Shown here: piece after piece, positions 54,006 through 62,608 of the stretch | Position numbering within the stretch: the first letter of the stretch is position 1 | How the letters are laid out: the number at the start of each line of letters is the position of its first letter | NCBI RefSeq assembly: GCF_021398735.1 | Contig: NZ_CP090349.1 | Span: forward strand, 3,171,001 to 3,235,000 | Source of the DNA: Methylobacterium oryzae | Lineage (GTDB): Bacteria; Pseudomonadota; Alphaproteobacteria; Rhizobiales; Beijerinckiaceae | Direction of reading: 5' to 3' | Length of the DNA stretch: 64,000 bases | Translations under genes and position numbers: made by a program | The notes under the pieces: model-generated | The model's database searches: none | The model's input: only the letters and a program-made list of their open reading frames with translations | What the model was told of the DNA's origin: nothing

Positions 54006-54944
54006 CTACGCCCGCAGCGCGATCATCGGCAGCACCACCGCGTCGAGGGCGGCGGCCAGCACCGGGAGCAGGGCCGGCCAGCGCAGGGCCGCCGCGGTGC
54101 CGATCCGCCCCCGGGCGAAGGCCAGGATCAGCATCGGCGCCAGCGGCAGCAGGTCCCGGGCCTGCATCCCCCCGAGGCCGCCCGCCGGGGCGAGGGCCTG
54201 CGGCAGCACCGCCAGCCAGAGGCCGAGCAGCGCGCAGCCCGAGAGCCACAGCCGCTCCGCGCGCGGGGGCAGGGGGCCGCGCCGCAGCGCGACGGGCGGC
54301 ACCAGCAGCGCGGCGGCCCAGACCCCGGTGAGGAACCCGGGCAGCGGGACGGGCAGGGACACCAATCCGCCCCCCGCCGCGCCGGGGGGCGGAAGCCCGG
54401 GGCTCGCGGCCGGCAGCAGGGCCGGCAGGAAGGCCGGCAGGAGCGCCGGCAGCAGGGCGAGCGCGGCGAGCGGCAGCCGCTCCCGCCAGGCGCGGACGCG
54501 TCGCCCCGGGGGCGGGAACGGCACCAGCAGCATCCCCACGAGGGGCGCGCAGGCCGGCCGCGCCAGCACCACCAGGGCGATCGCCAGCGCCGCGCCGGCG
54601 CGGCGCGCCGATCCGTGCCGGCCCGTCATCGGCCGGGGGCTGAGCAGCGCGGCCGCGAGCGCCGCCAGCGCCAGGACGGGCCCGTCCGGTCCGGAGGCGG
54701 CCGCGAGCGAGGCCGGGAAGCACAGCAGCGCGAACAGCGCGGCCCGGCCCCGGGTCGCCAGGGCCAGGGCGGCGAGCCCCAGGCCCAGGAACGCCGCGAT
54801 GCCGGCGAGCCGGCCGCAGACGGCGAGGGCGGACGGGGTCTCGCCGGGCAGGCCGATCCAGGCCAGCGCGAGGCAGGCCGGGAAGCCGAGGCCCAGGAAG
54901 GCAAGGGCCCAGAACCGGCCGCCCCCGGTGATCGGCAGGCTCAC
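54006..54944 (-). CDS. Polytopic membrane protein, DUF2142-like
   Basis: This 312-residue protein is very hydrophobic, with about nine predicted membrane segments and several Pro-rich loops. The segment GGLGGMQARDLLPLAPMLIL near the C-terminus recalls the conserved QGRYFLPL motif of DUF2142 membrane proteins, which occur in polysaccharide gene clusters. The assignment is tentative. GTG 54944 is the chosen start. It lies 76 bases after a family 2 glycosyltransferase on the same strand, in the run that begins with padR, so a role in surface-glycan assembly or transport is likely. Confidence 0.6.
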   Translation of the reverse strand: MSLPITGGGRFWALAFLGLGFPACLALAWIGLPGETPSALAVCGRLAGIAAFLGLGLAALALATRGRAALFALLCFPASLAAASGPDGPVLALAALAAALLSPRPMTGRHGSARRAGAALAIALVVLARPACAPLVGMLLVPFPPPGRRVRAWRERLPLAALALLPALLPAFLPALLPAASPGLPPPGAAGGGLVSLPVPLPGFLTGVWAAALLVPPVALRRGPLPPRAERLWLSGCALLGLWLAVLPQALAPAGGLGGMQARDLLPLAPMLILAFARGRIGTAAALRWPALLPVLAAALDAVVLPMIALRA

Positions 54945-55020
54945 GGCCCCGTCCGGGTCGCGCGGGCGGCCGGCCCCTGCGCGGCGGGCGCGCGGACAGG
55001 GCGCGGCATCGCCGGCCCGC

Positions 55021-55977
55021 TCAAGCGGCGGGCCGCGCGCGCGCGGCCCGCAGGAGGTCCGGCACGAGCCCCGGCAGCGCCGCGGCCAGGAGGCCCGCCG
55101 CCCGCAGGACCTCCGCGGCCTCCCGGGGGGAGCGGCGGGCGAGGGCCAGGGCGAGACGCAGGGGCACCTGCGCGCCGAAGCTCGCCGCCGCCAGGCCGAG
55201 GGCCGTCGCGGCGCCGTGGTGCTTGCCGGCGTAGAGGATCTGGCTGCGCAGGAAGTAGAACAGCCGCCGCGCCCGCACCTGCCGGGTCGTGCCCTGGCCG
55301 ACATGGCGGGCGACCGCCCCGGCCACGTGCCGCACCGCGAAGCCCGCCGCCCGGGCCCGTTCGCAGAGGTCGGCATCTTCCCAGTAGACGAAGAAGCGCG
55401 GGTCGAACCCGCCGAGGCTCCGGAACAGGTCGCGGCGGATCATCAGGAAGGCGCCCATCACCTGGTCGACGGCGCGGTCCTCCGCGTGGTCCCACTCCAG
55501 CAGGAAGTGCGGCCGCACGAGGCCGAGGCGGTCCAGCGCCAGGGCGCGGCCGAGGAGGCCCAGCGCCGAGGGCGCCCGGGCGCAGGAGCGCGCGGTCCGC
55601 CCGTCCGGGTCGACGAGCCGCGCGCCCACGATCCCGGTCCGCGGGTCGGCCGCCAGGGCGGCCAGGGCCACGCCGAGCGCGTCGGGCGCGACCTGCGTGT
55701 CAGGGTTCAGGAACAGGATCGCGGGGGCGTCGCCGGCGGCGGCGCCCTGGTCGCAGGCCCGGCCGAAGCCGAGATTCGCGGTGTTCTGGATCAGCCGGAG
55801 CGGGCGGGGCAGGGCGGGCAGGGTCTCGGTGGAGCCGTCCGTCGAGGCGTTGTCCACCACGGTGACCTGCACGGCCGCGGCGTCCCGCGCGGCCGCGAGG
55901 CTCGCGAGGCAGGCGCGCAGCAGGCCGCCGCCGTTCCAGTTGACGATCACGACGTCGAGGGCAGGGCGGTCGGTCAC
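55021..55977 (-). CDS. Family 2 glycosyltransferase (rhamnosyltransferase-like)
   Basis: This 318-residue enzyme has the GT-A fold: LDVVIVNWNGGGLLRACLASL at the N-terminus, VVDNASTDGS, the donor-site segment ILFLNPDTQVAPDAL (DxD-like), and the acceptor-site FFVYWEDADLCERARAAGF (ED motif). A hydrophobic helical C-terminus follows (about 240-318) and may associate with membrane. It should add a sugar from a nucleotide donor to a polysaccharide or lipid-linked acceptor. GTG 55977 overlaps the upstream gene stop by four bases, so the two transferases are translationally coupled. Confidence 0.88.
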   Translation of the reverse strand: MTDRPALDVVIVNWNGGGLLRACLASLAAARDAAAVQVTVVDNASTDGSTETLPALPRPLRLIQNTANLGFGRACDQGAAAGDAPAILFLNPDTQVAPDALGVALAALAADPRTGIVGARLVDPDGRTARSCARAPSALGLLGRALALDRLGLVRPHFLLEWDHAEDRAVDQVMGAFLMIRRDLFRSLGGFDPRFFVYWEDADLCERARAAGFAVRHVAGAVARHVGQGTTRQVRARRLFYFLRSQILYAGKHHGAATALGLAAASFGAQVPLRLALALARRSPREAAEVLRAAGLLAAALPGLVPDLLRAARARPAA

Positions 55978-56942
55978 GGCATGTCCCGGGGCAGGTCCCG
56001 GGGCGGCCCGAGGCGCCCGAGGGCGCCGTCGCGCGCGGCCGCGAGGAGCCTGAGCAGCACGGCGGGCCGGAAGCCCGAATCCGCCCAGTACAGCCCGGCC
56101 TGGAGCGGCAGGTAGGCGGCCTGGGCGAGTTTCCAGCGCGGCGGCACGTGCGGCAGCCGCCACGCGTAGATCGCGTTGCGCAGGTAGGTCGCCATGCGGA
56201 ACAGGGGCTGGCGCGGCATCGTGATCCCGAAGGCCCGGATCGTCCCGCCGCCCACGCGGTGCGGGATCGCGACGGCGTCGGCTCGGTAGCAGCCGTAGCC
56301 GAGGCTCCAGGCACGGAAGCACCATTCGAGCTCGACCCCGTCGATGAAGAAGTCGCCGCGGAACGGCCCGACCCGCGCGAAGGCGTCGAGGTCGACGAGC
56401 GAGCCCGAGGTCGCCAGGAACTGCACGGGAGCGAGGCCGTCGCGTGCCGGCGCGCCGGGACGGGGCGGGTAGGCCGGCGCCTTGTGGCCCGGTGCCGGCG
56501 CGGGCGCCGGGCCCACCACCGCCGCCGGGATCCCGGCCTCCCGCAGCCGGTCCCGCGCCGCCAGCAGCGCGACGGCGAGATCCGCGGGCGGCTCCGCGTC
56601 CTGGTCGAGGAGGAGGAGGGTCCCGCCCCCCGCGGCACGGGCGGCCGCCGCGATCCGGTTGAGCGCCTCGGCGATGCCGAGATTCGTGCCCGCCGACAGC
56701 AGGGTCACGCCGGCCCGGGCGAGCTGGTCGGCCGTCCCGGCCGGGAGGCCGCCATTGTCGAAGGCGATCACCGCGGCGTCGCCGGCCGAGGCCAGGGCCC
56801 GGACGCGCGCCACTTGGTCCGGCCGCGGCCGGAACAGGGTGATCCCGAGGACGAGGCTGCCGAGCCGCGGGTCGGGCACCGGCCGCGTCCCGGTGACGGG
56901 TCCGGTGATGGGTCCGGTGACGGGCGCGGGACGGCCCGTCAC
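55974..56942 (-). CDS. Family 2 glycosyltransferase
   Basis: This 322-residue enzyme has GT2 features: LGITLFRPRPDQVARVRAL, AFDNGG, LLLLDQDAEPPADLA (DxD-like), and FFIDGVELEWCFRAWSLGYG at the acceptor-site position, as in WbbL/RfbF-type rhamnosyltransferases. The first 25 residues contain a short 12-base tandem repeat encoding PVTGPITGPVTG, so the true start may be later. GTG 56942 overlaps the padR stop by four bases. The direct coupling of a regulator gene to sugar-transferase genes is unusual. Confidence 0.86.
   Translation of the reverse strand: MTGRPAPVTGPITGPVTGTRPVPDPRLGSLVLGITLFRPRPDQVARVRALASAGDAAVIAFDNGGLPAGTADQLARAGVTLLSAGTNLGIAEALNRIAAAARAAGGGTLLLLDQDAEPPADLAVALLAARDRLREAGIPAAVVGPAPAPAPGHKAPAYPPRPGAPARDGLAPVQFLATSGSLVDLDAFARVGPFRGDFFIDGVELEWCFRAWSLGYGCYRADAVAIPHRVGGGTIRAFGITMPRQPLFRMATYLRNAIYAWRLPHVPPRWKLAQAAYLPLQAGLYWADSGFRPAVLLRLLAAARDGALGRLGPPRDLPRDMP
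56892..56927 (-). repeat. Three tandem 12-base units in the glycosyltransferase 5' end
   Basis: The plus-strand units are GGTGACGGGTCC, GGTGATGGGTCC and GGTGACGGGCGC. In the coding sense they encode PVTG/PITG tetrapeptides in a part of the protein outside the conserved fold. Confidence 0.85.
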
Positions 56943-57571
56943 GCCCGCTCCACCGCGGCGGTCGCCGCCTCCAGGGCCGCCGTGATGGCGGCGGCCTGCT
57001 CGGCGCTGAGCGGGCCGCGGGCGAGCCGCATCTGCAGGGCGAGCTTCAGCCCCTCCTTGGCGCGCACGACCGAGGGCGGGGGACCGTCGCCCCGGGCGGC
57101 CTCGGCCTCCGCCATCCGGGCGAGGATCGCCTCGAGGGTCGAGCGGTTGCCGTCCAGGAAGGCCTGCCCCTCGGGCGTTATCGCGTGCAGCCGCTTGGTG
57201 CCCTCCCCGGGGGTCACCGTGACGTGGCCGAGTTCCTCCAGGAGGGTCAGCGTCGGGTAGACGGTCCCGGGGCTCGGGCTGTAGGCGCCGCCGACCCGCT
57301 CCTCGATCGCCTTGATGATCTCGTAGCCGTGGCGCGGCTTCTCGGCGATCAGGTGGAGGATGACGAGGCGCAGGTCGCCGTGGGCGAAGAAGCGCGCGAG
57401 GTCGCCGCGGCCGCCGCGGCCGAACATCCGGCGGTCGCCGGGACCGCGACCCGGGTGGCCGTGGGGCCCGTGCCGTCCGCGGGGGTCGGCGCCCATCGGC
57501 CCGCGATGGGCGCGGACGCGGAAGGCGTCGAAGGGATCGGCGTGCAGGCCGTCCGAGACATAGGGATGCAT
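56939..57571 (-). CDS. PadR-family transcriptional regulator
   Basis: This 210-residue protein has the PadR winged helix at about residues 57-135: LARFFAHGDLRLVILHLIAEKPRHGYEIIKAIEERVGGAYSPSPGTVYPTLTLLEELGHV. A helical C-terminal dimerisation region follows. The first 55 residues are a His/Gly/Arg-rich extension not typical of the family. A ten-base perfect inverted repeat lies 13 bases upstream of ATG 57571, suggesting autoregulation. It heads an overlapping run of two glycosyltransferase genes and a membrane-protein gene, and is divergent from a very large glycosyltransferase, so it probably controls this glycan unit. Confidence 0.9.
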   Translation of the reverse strand: MHPYVSDGLHADPFDAFRVRAHRGPMGADPRGRHGPHGHPGRGPGDRRMFGRGGRGDLARFFAHGDLRLVILHLIAEKPRHGYEIIKAIEERVGGAYSPSPGTVYPTLTLLEELGHVTVTPGEGTKRLHAITPEGQAFLDGNRSTLEAILARMAEAEAARGDGPPPSVVRAKEGLKLALQMRLARGPLSAEQAAAITAALEAATAAVERA

Positions 57572-57583
57572 GGAGACGACTCG

Positions 57584-57618
57584 ATTTCGATATGACGAAT
57601 TTTCAGATATATCGAAAT
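57584..57618. promoter_or_regulatory. Candidate PadR operator, long inverted repeat
   Basis: ATTTCGATAT at 57584-57593 is the exact reverse complement of ATATCGAAAT at 57609-57618. The 15-base spacer is AT-rich, unlike its surroundings, and probably overlaps the padR promoter. Confidence 0.7.
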
Positions 57619-57922
57619 ACGGTCGGCAGCAAGGCCCCTCCGCCGGTCCGCGGCATGACCCGCGGCATGGCCCGCGGCATGGCCCGCGGCGCGGACGCCG
57701 GCGGCGCCCCGCGGTTTACGGATTCGGCCGGTTCCGCTAGTGCGACTTGTGTCCGACAGGACGATCGCTCCCGCGCCGCCTCGCGCCTCCGACGCTGCCC
57801 GCCAGCTGCCGCCCATGACCCGATCAGAGCCCCGCGCCTCGACGGCGCCCGCCCGGCGGGCGGCCGATGGATCCCGCGCCCCGTGACGGCCCGCGGCGAA
57901 CGCCCCTCCGCAGAGTCCTGAG
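57619..57922. promoter_or_regulatory. Gap between padR operator and large glycosyltransferase gene
   Basis: These 304 bases contain no convincing gene. A 12-base tandem repeat lies at 57649-57694, and the remainder is GC-rich and featureless by eye. The promoter of the large glycosyltransferase should lie here or share the padR operator. Confidence 0.4.
57649..57694. repeat. Tandem 12-base repeat, about 3.8 copies
   Basis: The unit CGCGGCATGGCC occurs at 57649 (one change), 57661, 57673 and in truncated form at 57685. It lies between the padR operator and the large glycosyltransferase start. Confidence 0.85.
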
Positions 57923-60900
57923 ATGCGCCGCGACTCCGACGGGACCGGCCGGATCTCGGCCCTGACGCGGATGCGACGCCGCCTCGGCCGGCTGCGCGAC
58001 CCGCTGGCCACGCCGGCGGCGCTGCACCGACGCTGGGCGGGCGCGGCGACCGGCGCGGATCTCGAGGCGCGCCTGATCGCCGCCCTGGCCCCGCACTTTG
58101 ACACGGCGTTCTACGCGAGTTGGTACGGGATCGCGGCCGACCCGGTGCGCGACTACCTCGTCCACGGCTGGCGCGCGGGCCGCGACCCGCGCCCCGACTT
58201 CGACTCCGCCGCCTACCTCGCCGCCCATCCCCACCTCGCCCGCGCCGGCATCAACCCGCTTCTGCACGCCCTGGCGCGCCGCCGCGCCGGGCGTGGCGGG
58301 GCCGGCGGGGAGGGGGAGGCGGCCGCCCTGCCGAAGCCCGACACGGCCGAGGCCCACCGCCTCGCCCGCCGCCTCGTCGACGGCGCCTTCTACCTCGCCG
58401 GCAACCCCGACCTCGCCGCCGCCGGCGTCGACCCGGTCGACCACTACATGGCCTCCGGCTGGCGCGAGGGCCGCGAGCCGGCGCCGCACTTCGACACCCT
58501 GGCCTACTGCCTCAGCCGCGGGATCACCTTCGCCACCCGGAACCCGCTGGTCCACTACGTCCTCCACGGCGGCCCCGCCCGGCCCGACCCGGAGGCCGCG
58601 CTCGCCCTGCGGGTCGAGACGCTCGCCCCCTACTTCGACGCCGCCCATTACCGGCAGCGCCTGCCCGGACCGCAGGCCGAGGCGCTGGCCGATGCCTCGG
58701 ACGCGGCGCTGCTGCGCCACTACGTGGCGGAGGGCTGGCGGGCGCGGATCGGCCCGCGGCCGGACTTCGACCCGGCCGGCTACGTGCAGGCGCGGGCCGG
58801 CAGCCGGGCGGTCGCGGACGACCCGTTCTTCCGCTACGTGGCCGAGACCCGGCTGACGGGGGCCGAGCCGTTCGCGGGGCCGCACCGGCTGAACCTGCCG
58901 GCGGTGGACGCGGACTGGTACCGGGCGACCTACCCGGACGTGGGCGGGCGCGAGCCGTTCCTGCACTTCGCCGAGGCGGGCTGGCGGGAGCTGCGCGATC
59001 CCGGCCCGGGGCGCTCGACGCTGGCGGCGCTGCTGCGGGTCTGCGGGCTGCGGCCGGCGCGGGCGCCGGTCGAGGACACGGGCTGGCTCGGGGCGATCGG
59101 GCAGGAGACCCTCGAGCGGGACGCGTTCCTGGACCTGCAGGCGCGGCTGGTGGCGGGGCATTTCGACCACGGCTTCTACCGGGCGCGCTACGGGCTGTCG
59201 GAGGCGGAGGACGCGGTGCGCGACTACTGCGACACCGGCTGGCGCGCGGGCCGCAACCCCAGGCCCGACTTCGACGGGCAGGCCTACGCCGACGCGCATC
59301 CCGGGATGCGCGAGACGGGCCTCGCGCCCCTCGTCCACCGCCTCGCCACGGCGCTGATGCACGGCACCGACATCGCGGCCGGTGCCTTCCACCCCCGCTA
59401 CGGCACGCCGGATTCGCGGGAGGCGGCGCTGGCCGACGAGGCCCGGACGGTCGCACCGTTCTTCGACGCCGCCTTCTACGCCAAGCGCAACCCCGACGCC
59501 GCCGACGCCCCGCTCGCCCACTTCGTCGCCTACGGGCAGCACGAGGGCCGGGACCCGAGCAAGGCCTTCTCGATCGCGTTCTACCGGGAGACCTACGGGC
59601 ACCTGCTGGGTCCCGGGGAGTCGCCGTTCCTGCACTACGTGCGCACCGGCCGGGCCGCCGGGCTGATGGGCTGCCCCGAGGATCTCGGCACCTACCCGCC
59701 CATGGAGGCTCCGGCGGCCGACGAATGGGACCGCCTGCCCCGGGCCCTGCCCATCGCGCAGGCCCGCGTCGTCGTCATCGTCCCCGTCTACAAGGGCCGC
59801 GGCGAGACCCTGCGCGCCCTCCACGCCTGCCTGTCGGCGCCCCAGGCCACCCCCTTCACCCTGCTCGCCGTCAACGACCGCTCCCCCGACCCGCAGCTCA
59901 CCGCGGACCTCGCCGCCCTCGCCGGCCGCGGCCTGTTCCACCTCGTCGAGAACGAGCGCAACCTCGGCTTCGTCCGCTCGGTCAACCGCGCCCTCGGCCT
60001 GCGCCAGGGCCGCGCCGTCGTCCTGCTCAACTCCGACGCTGAAGTCTTCGGCGACTGGCTCGACCGCCTCGTCGCCCACGCTGAGCCTGAGACAGGCCCC
60101 TCCGCCGAGCCGCGCCCGCCCGTGGGCAGCGTCACGCCCCTGTCCAACAACGCCACGATCTGCTCCTACCCGCGCTTCAACGCCAACAACACCATGCCGC
60201 TGGAGATCGCCCGGCCCGACCTCGACCGCGTGGCCGCGCAGGTCAATCGCGGCCGCGCCGTGCCCGTGCCCACCGGCGTCGGCTTCTGCATGTACATGAC
60301 CGCCGCCGCCCTCGACGCCGTCGGCGACCTCGACGCCGAGGCCTTCGGCAAGGGCTACGGCGAGGAGAACGACTGGTGCCTGCGCGCCATCAAGGCCGGC
60401 TTCGTCAACCTGCTCGCCGAGGACGTGTTCGTCCACCACGCCGGCCAGATCTCGTTCGGGCTCGACGCGGGCGGCGAGTACGACCAGGGCCAGGCAGCGC
60501 TGCTCGCCAAGCACCCCGACTATCCGGCCCGGGTCGGGCAGTTCGTCCAGGCCGATCCCGGCCGGCGCGGGCGGGCGCGGCTCGACCGGGCGCGGCTGGC
60601 CCGGCACTTCGCCGGCCGGGCGCTGCTGTACGTGACGCACAGCTGGGGCGGGGGCATCCAGCGGCACATCGACGACATGGTCGCGCAGGCCCGGGCCGAG
60701 GGCCTGAGCGTGGTGCTGCTGCAGATCGACCGGACCCGCAACCTCGAGGTCCACGTCTCGTATCGCGGCCCCGAGTTCCTGTACCTGCCCAACCTCGACA
60801 GCCTGTACCTGCCGCGCGACGCGGCCGAGCTCGCGGAGTTCGTCGGGCAGCTGGCGCCGGTCCTGATCCACGTGCACTCGCTGGCGGGCTTGCGCTGGGC

Positions 60901-61825
60901 GGCGGCGCGGGCGCTGATGGCGGTGGTGGCGGGCGCGGGGCGGCCCTACGCGTGGACGCTGCACGACTACTCGCCGGTGTGCCACCGCAACCACCTGGTG
61001 CAGCCGGACGGGCGCTACTGCGGCCTGGCGCCGGTGGCGGAGTGCCGGTCGTGCCTGGCGGTGGACGCGGACGGGTTCGAGGAGCCGGATCCGGGCGAGC
61101 GGCGGGCGGCGTTCGGGGCGTTCCTGGCGGGCGCCGCGCGGGTGTTCGCGCCGTCCTCCGACACGGCGAGCCGGATCCGGACGGTGTACCCGGACCTCGC
61201 GGTCACGGTGCGGCCGCACGTCGAGCCGGAGCGGTCGGTGCGCTCGACCGCCCTCCAGCGGCCTGGCCGAATCCGCCGCGTCGCCGTGCTCGGCGCGATC
61301 AGCGCCACGAAGGGCGGCCTGTTCCTGCAGGCGCTCGCCACCGACGCGCGGGACCGCGACCTGCCGCTGCACTTCGCGATCGTGGGCTACTCGGACCCGG
61401 CCCTGGCGATCGGCCTGGAGCGCGTCGGGGTCGCCCAGACCGGGCGCTATTCCGGGGACCACGAGGCCCTGGACCTGGTCTGGCGGCTCTCGGCCGACCT
61501 CGTGCTGCTGCCGGCGATCTGGCCCGAGACCTACTCGTACGCGCTGACCCTGGCGCTGCGCACCGGCCTGCCGGTGGCGGCCTTCGACCTCGGCGCGCCG
61601 GCCGAGCGGCTGCGCGCCTACCCGAACGGGCACCTGCTCCCCGGCGCGCTGGCCACCGATCCGGCCGCCTTCAACGACCGCCTGCTCGCCATCGACGTCT
61701 CGGCCGCGGGCCGGCTCACCGTGCCGATCCGGGCCGCCACCTACGGCGACCTGATGGGCGACTATTACGGCTTGGACCCGGCGCCGGCCGGGACCGGGCA
61801 CCCCAGCGACGAGGACGCCGCATGA
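57923..61825 (+). CDS. Large bifunctional glycosyltransferase (GT2 plus GT4) with N-terminal repeats
   Basis: The 1300-residue chain has three parts. Residues about 55-600 hold some six imperfect repeats of 60-90 residues, starting near 59, 154, 234, 328, 412 and 510. Their shared pattern is FD-x3-Y, then a Pro/Asp step, then HY-x3-GW-x2-GRDP-x2-FD. Residues about 612-870 are a GT2 catalytic domain (VVVIVPVYKG, LLNSDAEVF, FGKGYGEENDWCLRA). Residues about 900-1290 resemble a GT4 enzyme (LLYVTHSWGGGIQRHIDDM, then WPETYSYALTLALRTGLPV). It has no signal peptide or membrane segment. It overlaps the acetyltransferase gene by four bases and is divergent from padR, so it probably builds a surface glycan. 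The start is ATG 57923. Confidence 0.88.
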   Translation: MRRDSDGTGRISALTRMRRRLGRLRDPLATPAALHRRWAGAATGADLEARLIAALAPHFDTAFYASWYGIAADPVRDYLVHGWRAGRDPRPDFDSAAYLAAHPHLARAGINPLLHALARRRAGRGGAGGEGEAAALPKPDTAEAHRLARRLVDGAFYLAGNPDLAAAGVDPVDHYMASGWREGREPAPHFDTLAYCLSRGITFATRNPLVHYVLHGGPARPDPEAALALRVETLAPYFDAAHYRQRLPGPQAEALADASDAALLRHYVAEGWRARIGPRPDFDPAGYVQARAGSRAVADDPFFRYVAETRLTGAEPFAGPHRLNLPAVDADWYRATYPDVGGREPFLHFAEAGWRELRDPGPGRSTLAALLRVCGLRPARAPVEDTGWLGAIGQETLERDAFLDLQARLVAGHFDHGFYRARYGLSEAEDAVRDYCDTGWRAGRNPRPDFDGQAYADAHPGMRETGLAPLVHRLATALMHGTDIAAGAFHPRYGTPDSREAALADEARTVAPFFDAAFYAKRNPDAADAPLAHFVAYGQHEGRDPSKAFSIAFYRETYGHLLGPGESPFLHYVRTGRAAGLMGCPEDLGTYPPMEAPAADEWDRLPRALPIAQARVVVIVPVYKGRGETLRALHACLSAPQATPFTLLAVNDRSPDPQLTADLAALAGRGLFHLVENERNLGFVRSVNRALGLRQGRAVVLLNSDAEVFGDWLDRLVAHAEPETGPSAEPRPPVGSVTPLSNNATICSYPRFNANNTMPLEIARPDLDRVAAQVNRGRAVPVPTGVGFCMYMTAAALDAVGDLDAEAFGKGYGEENDWCLRAIKAGFVNLLAEDVFVHHAGQISFGLDAGGEYDQGQAALLAKHPDYPARVGQFVQADPGRRGRARLDRARLARHFAGRALLYVTHSWGGGIQRHIDDMVAQARAEGLSVVLLQIDRTRNLEVHVSYRGPEFLYLPNLDSLYLPRDAAELAEFVGQLAPVLIHVHSLAGLRWAAARALMAVVAGAGRPYAWTLHDYSPVCHRNHLVQPDGRYCGLAPVAECRSCLAVDADGFEEPDPGERRAAFGAFLAGAARVFAPSSDTASRIRTVYPDLAVTVRPHVEPERSVRSTALQRPGRIRRVAVLGAISATKGGLFLQALATDARDRDLPLHFAIVGYSDPALAIGLERVGVAQTGRYSGDHEALDLVWRLSADLVLLPAIWPETYSYALTLALRTGLPVAAFDLGAPAERLRAYPNGHLLPGALATDPAAFNDRLLAIDVSAAGRLTVPIRAATYGDLMGDYYGLDPAPAGTGHPSDEDAA

Positions 61826-62541
61826 TCTCCGTCAACGAGGACATGAAGCAGGAGATGCTGCGCCGCGGCATCTCGGTGCTGCACCCGGCCCCGTTCGGCC
61901 TGCCGGAGGATTGCGTCTTCGAGCCGCCGTGCAGCATCAAGTGGATGGGCGTCGATTACTGCCTCACCATGGGGGCGTTCTCGTACGCGGTCAGCGGCTA
62001 CTATTTCGGGGCCGACATCGCCCGCTACTGCTCGATCGGCGAGAGCGTCCAGGTCGGGCGCGGCAGCCACCCGGTCCAGTGCGGCTCGACCTCGCCGCTG
62101 TTCTACACGCACCACTCGGCCGTGTTCGACCGCATCGACCCGCGGGCGGAGGATTACGAGATCTCCGGCCCGTATCTCTGGCCCAAGCGCGTGCGCATCG
62201 GCAACGACGTCTATATCGGCCACGGCGCCTTCCTGATGCCCGACATCACGATCGGCGACGGGGCGGTGATCGGCGCCATGGCGGTGGTGACCAAGGACGT
62301 GCCGCCCTACGCGATCGTGGCCGGCAGCCCCGCCCGGATCGTGAAGATGCGCTTCCCGGACGCGCTGATCGAGCGCTACCTGAAGGTGCAATGGTGGCGC
62401 TACGCCTTCTGGGACCTGCGCCAGTGCTCGATCACCGACCCGGAGACGTTCATCGACGCCGTCGAGGAGCGGATCGCCGGGGGCATGCAGGAATACCGGC
62501 CGGAGCTGATCCCGATCCGGTCGCTGGTGCCGGGCGCCTGA
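61822..62541 (+). CDS. CatB-like hexapeptide-repeat O-acetyltransferase
   Basis: This 239-residue protein has the left-handed beta-helix of xenobiotic-type acetyltransferases. Hexapeptide strands are seen in VRIGNDVYIGHGAFLMPDITIGDGAVIGAMAVVTKDVPPYAIVAGSPARI. The preceding loop FYTHHSAVFD carries the histidines from which the catalytic base usually comes. It should transfer acetyl groups from acetyl-CoA to a sugar. Coupling by a four-base overlap (ATGA) to the large glycosyltransferase implies it acetylates the same glycan; drug resistance is less likely. Confidence 0.88.
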   Translation: MISVNEDMKQEMLRRGISVLHPAPFGLPEDCVFEPPCSIKWMGVDYCLTMGAFSYAVSGYYFGADIARYCSIGESVQVGRGSHPVQCGSTSPLFYTHHSAVFDRIDPRAEDYEISGPYLWPKRVRIGNDVYIGHGAFLMPDITIGDGAVIGAMAVVTKDVPPYAIVAGSPARIVKMRFPDALIERYLKVQWWRYAFWDLRQCSITDPETFIDAVEERIAGGMQEYRPELIPIRSLVPGA

Positions 62542-62608
62542 GCCCAGGCACCTGAGGCCGGGCGCCCGCCGGGACGCGCCCCGCGCCGGGGCGTCCGGGG
62601 CGGCACGC

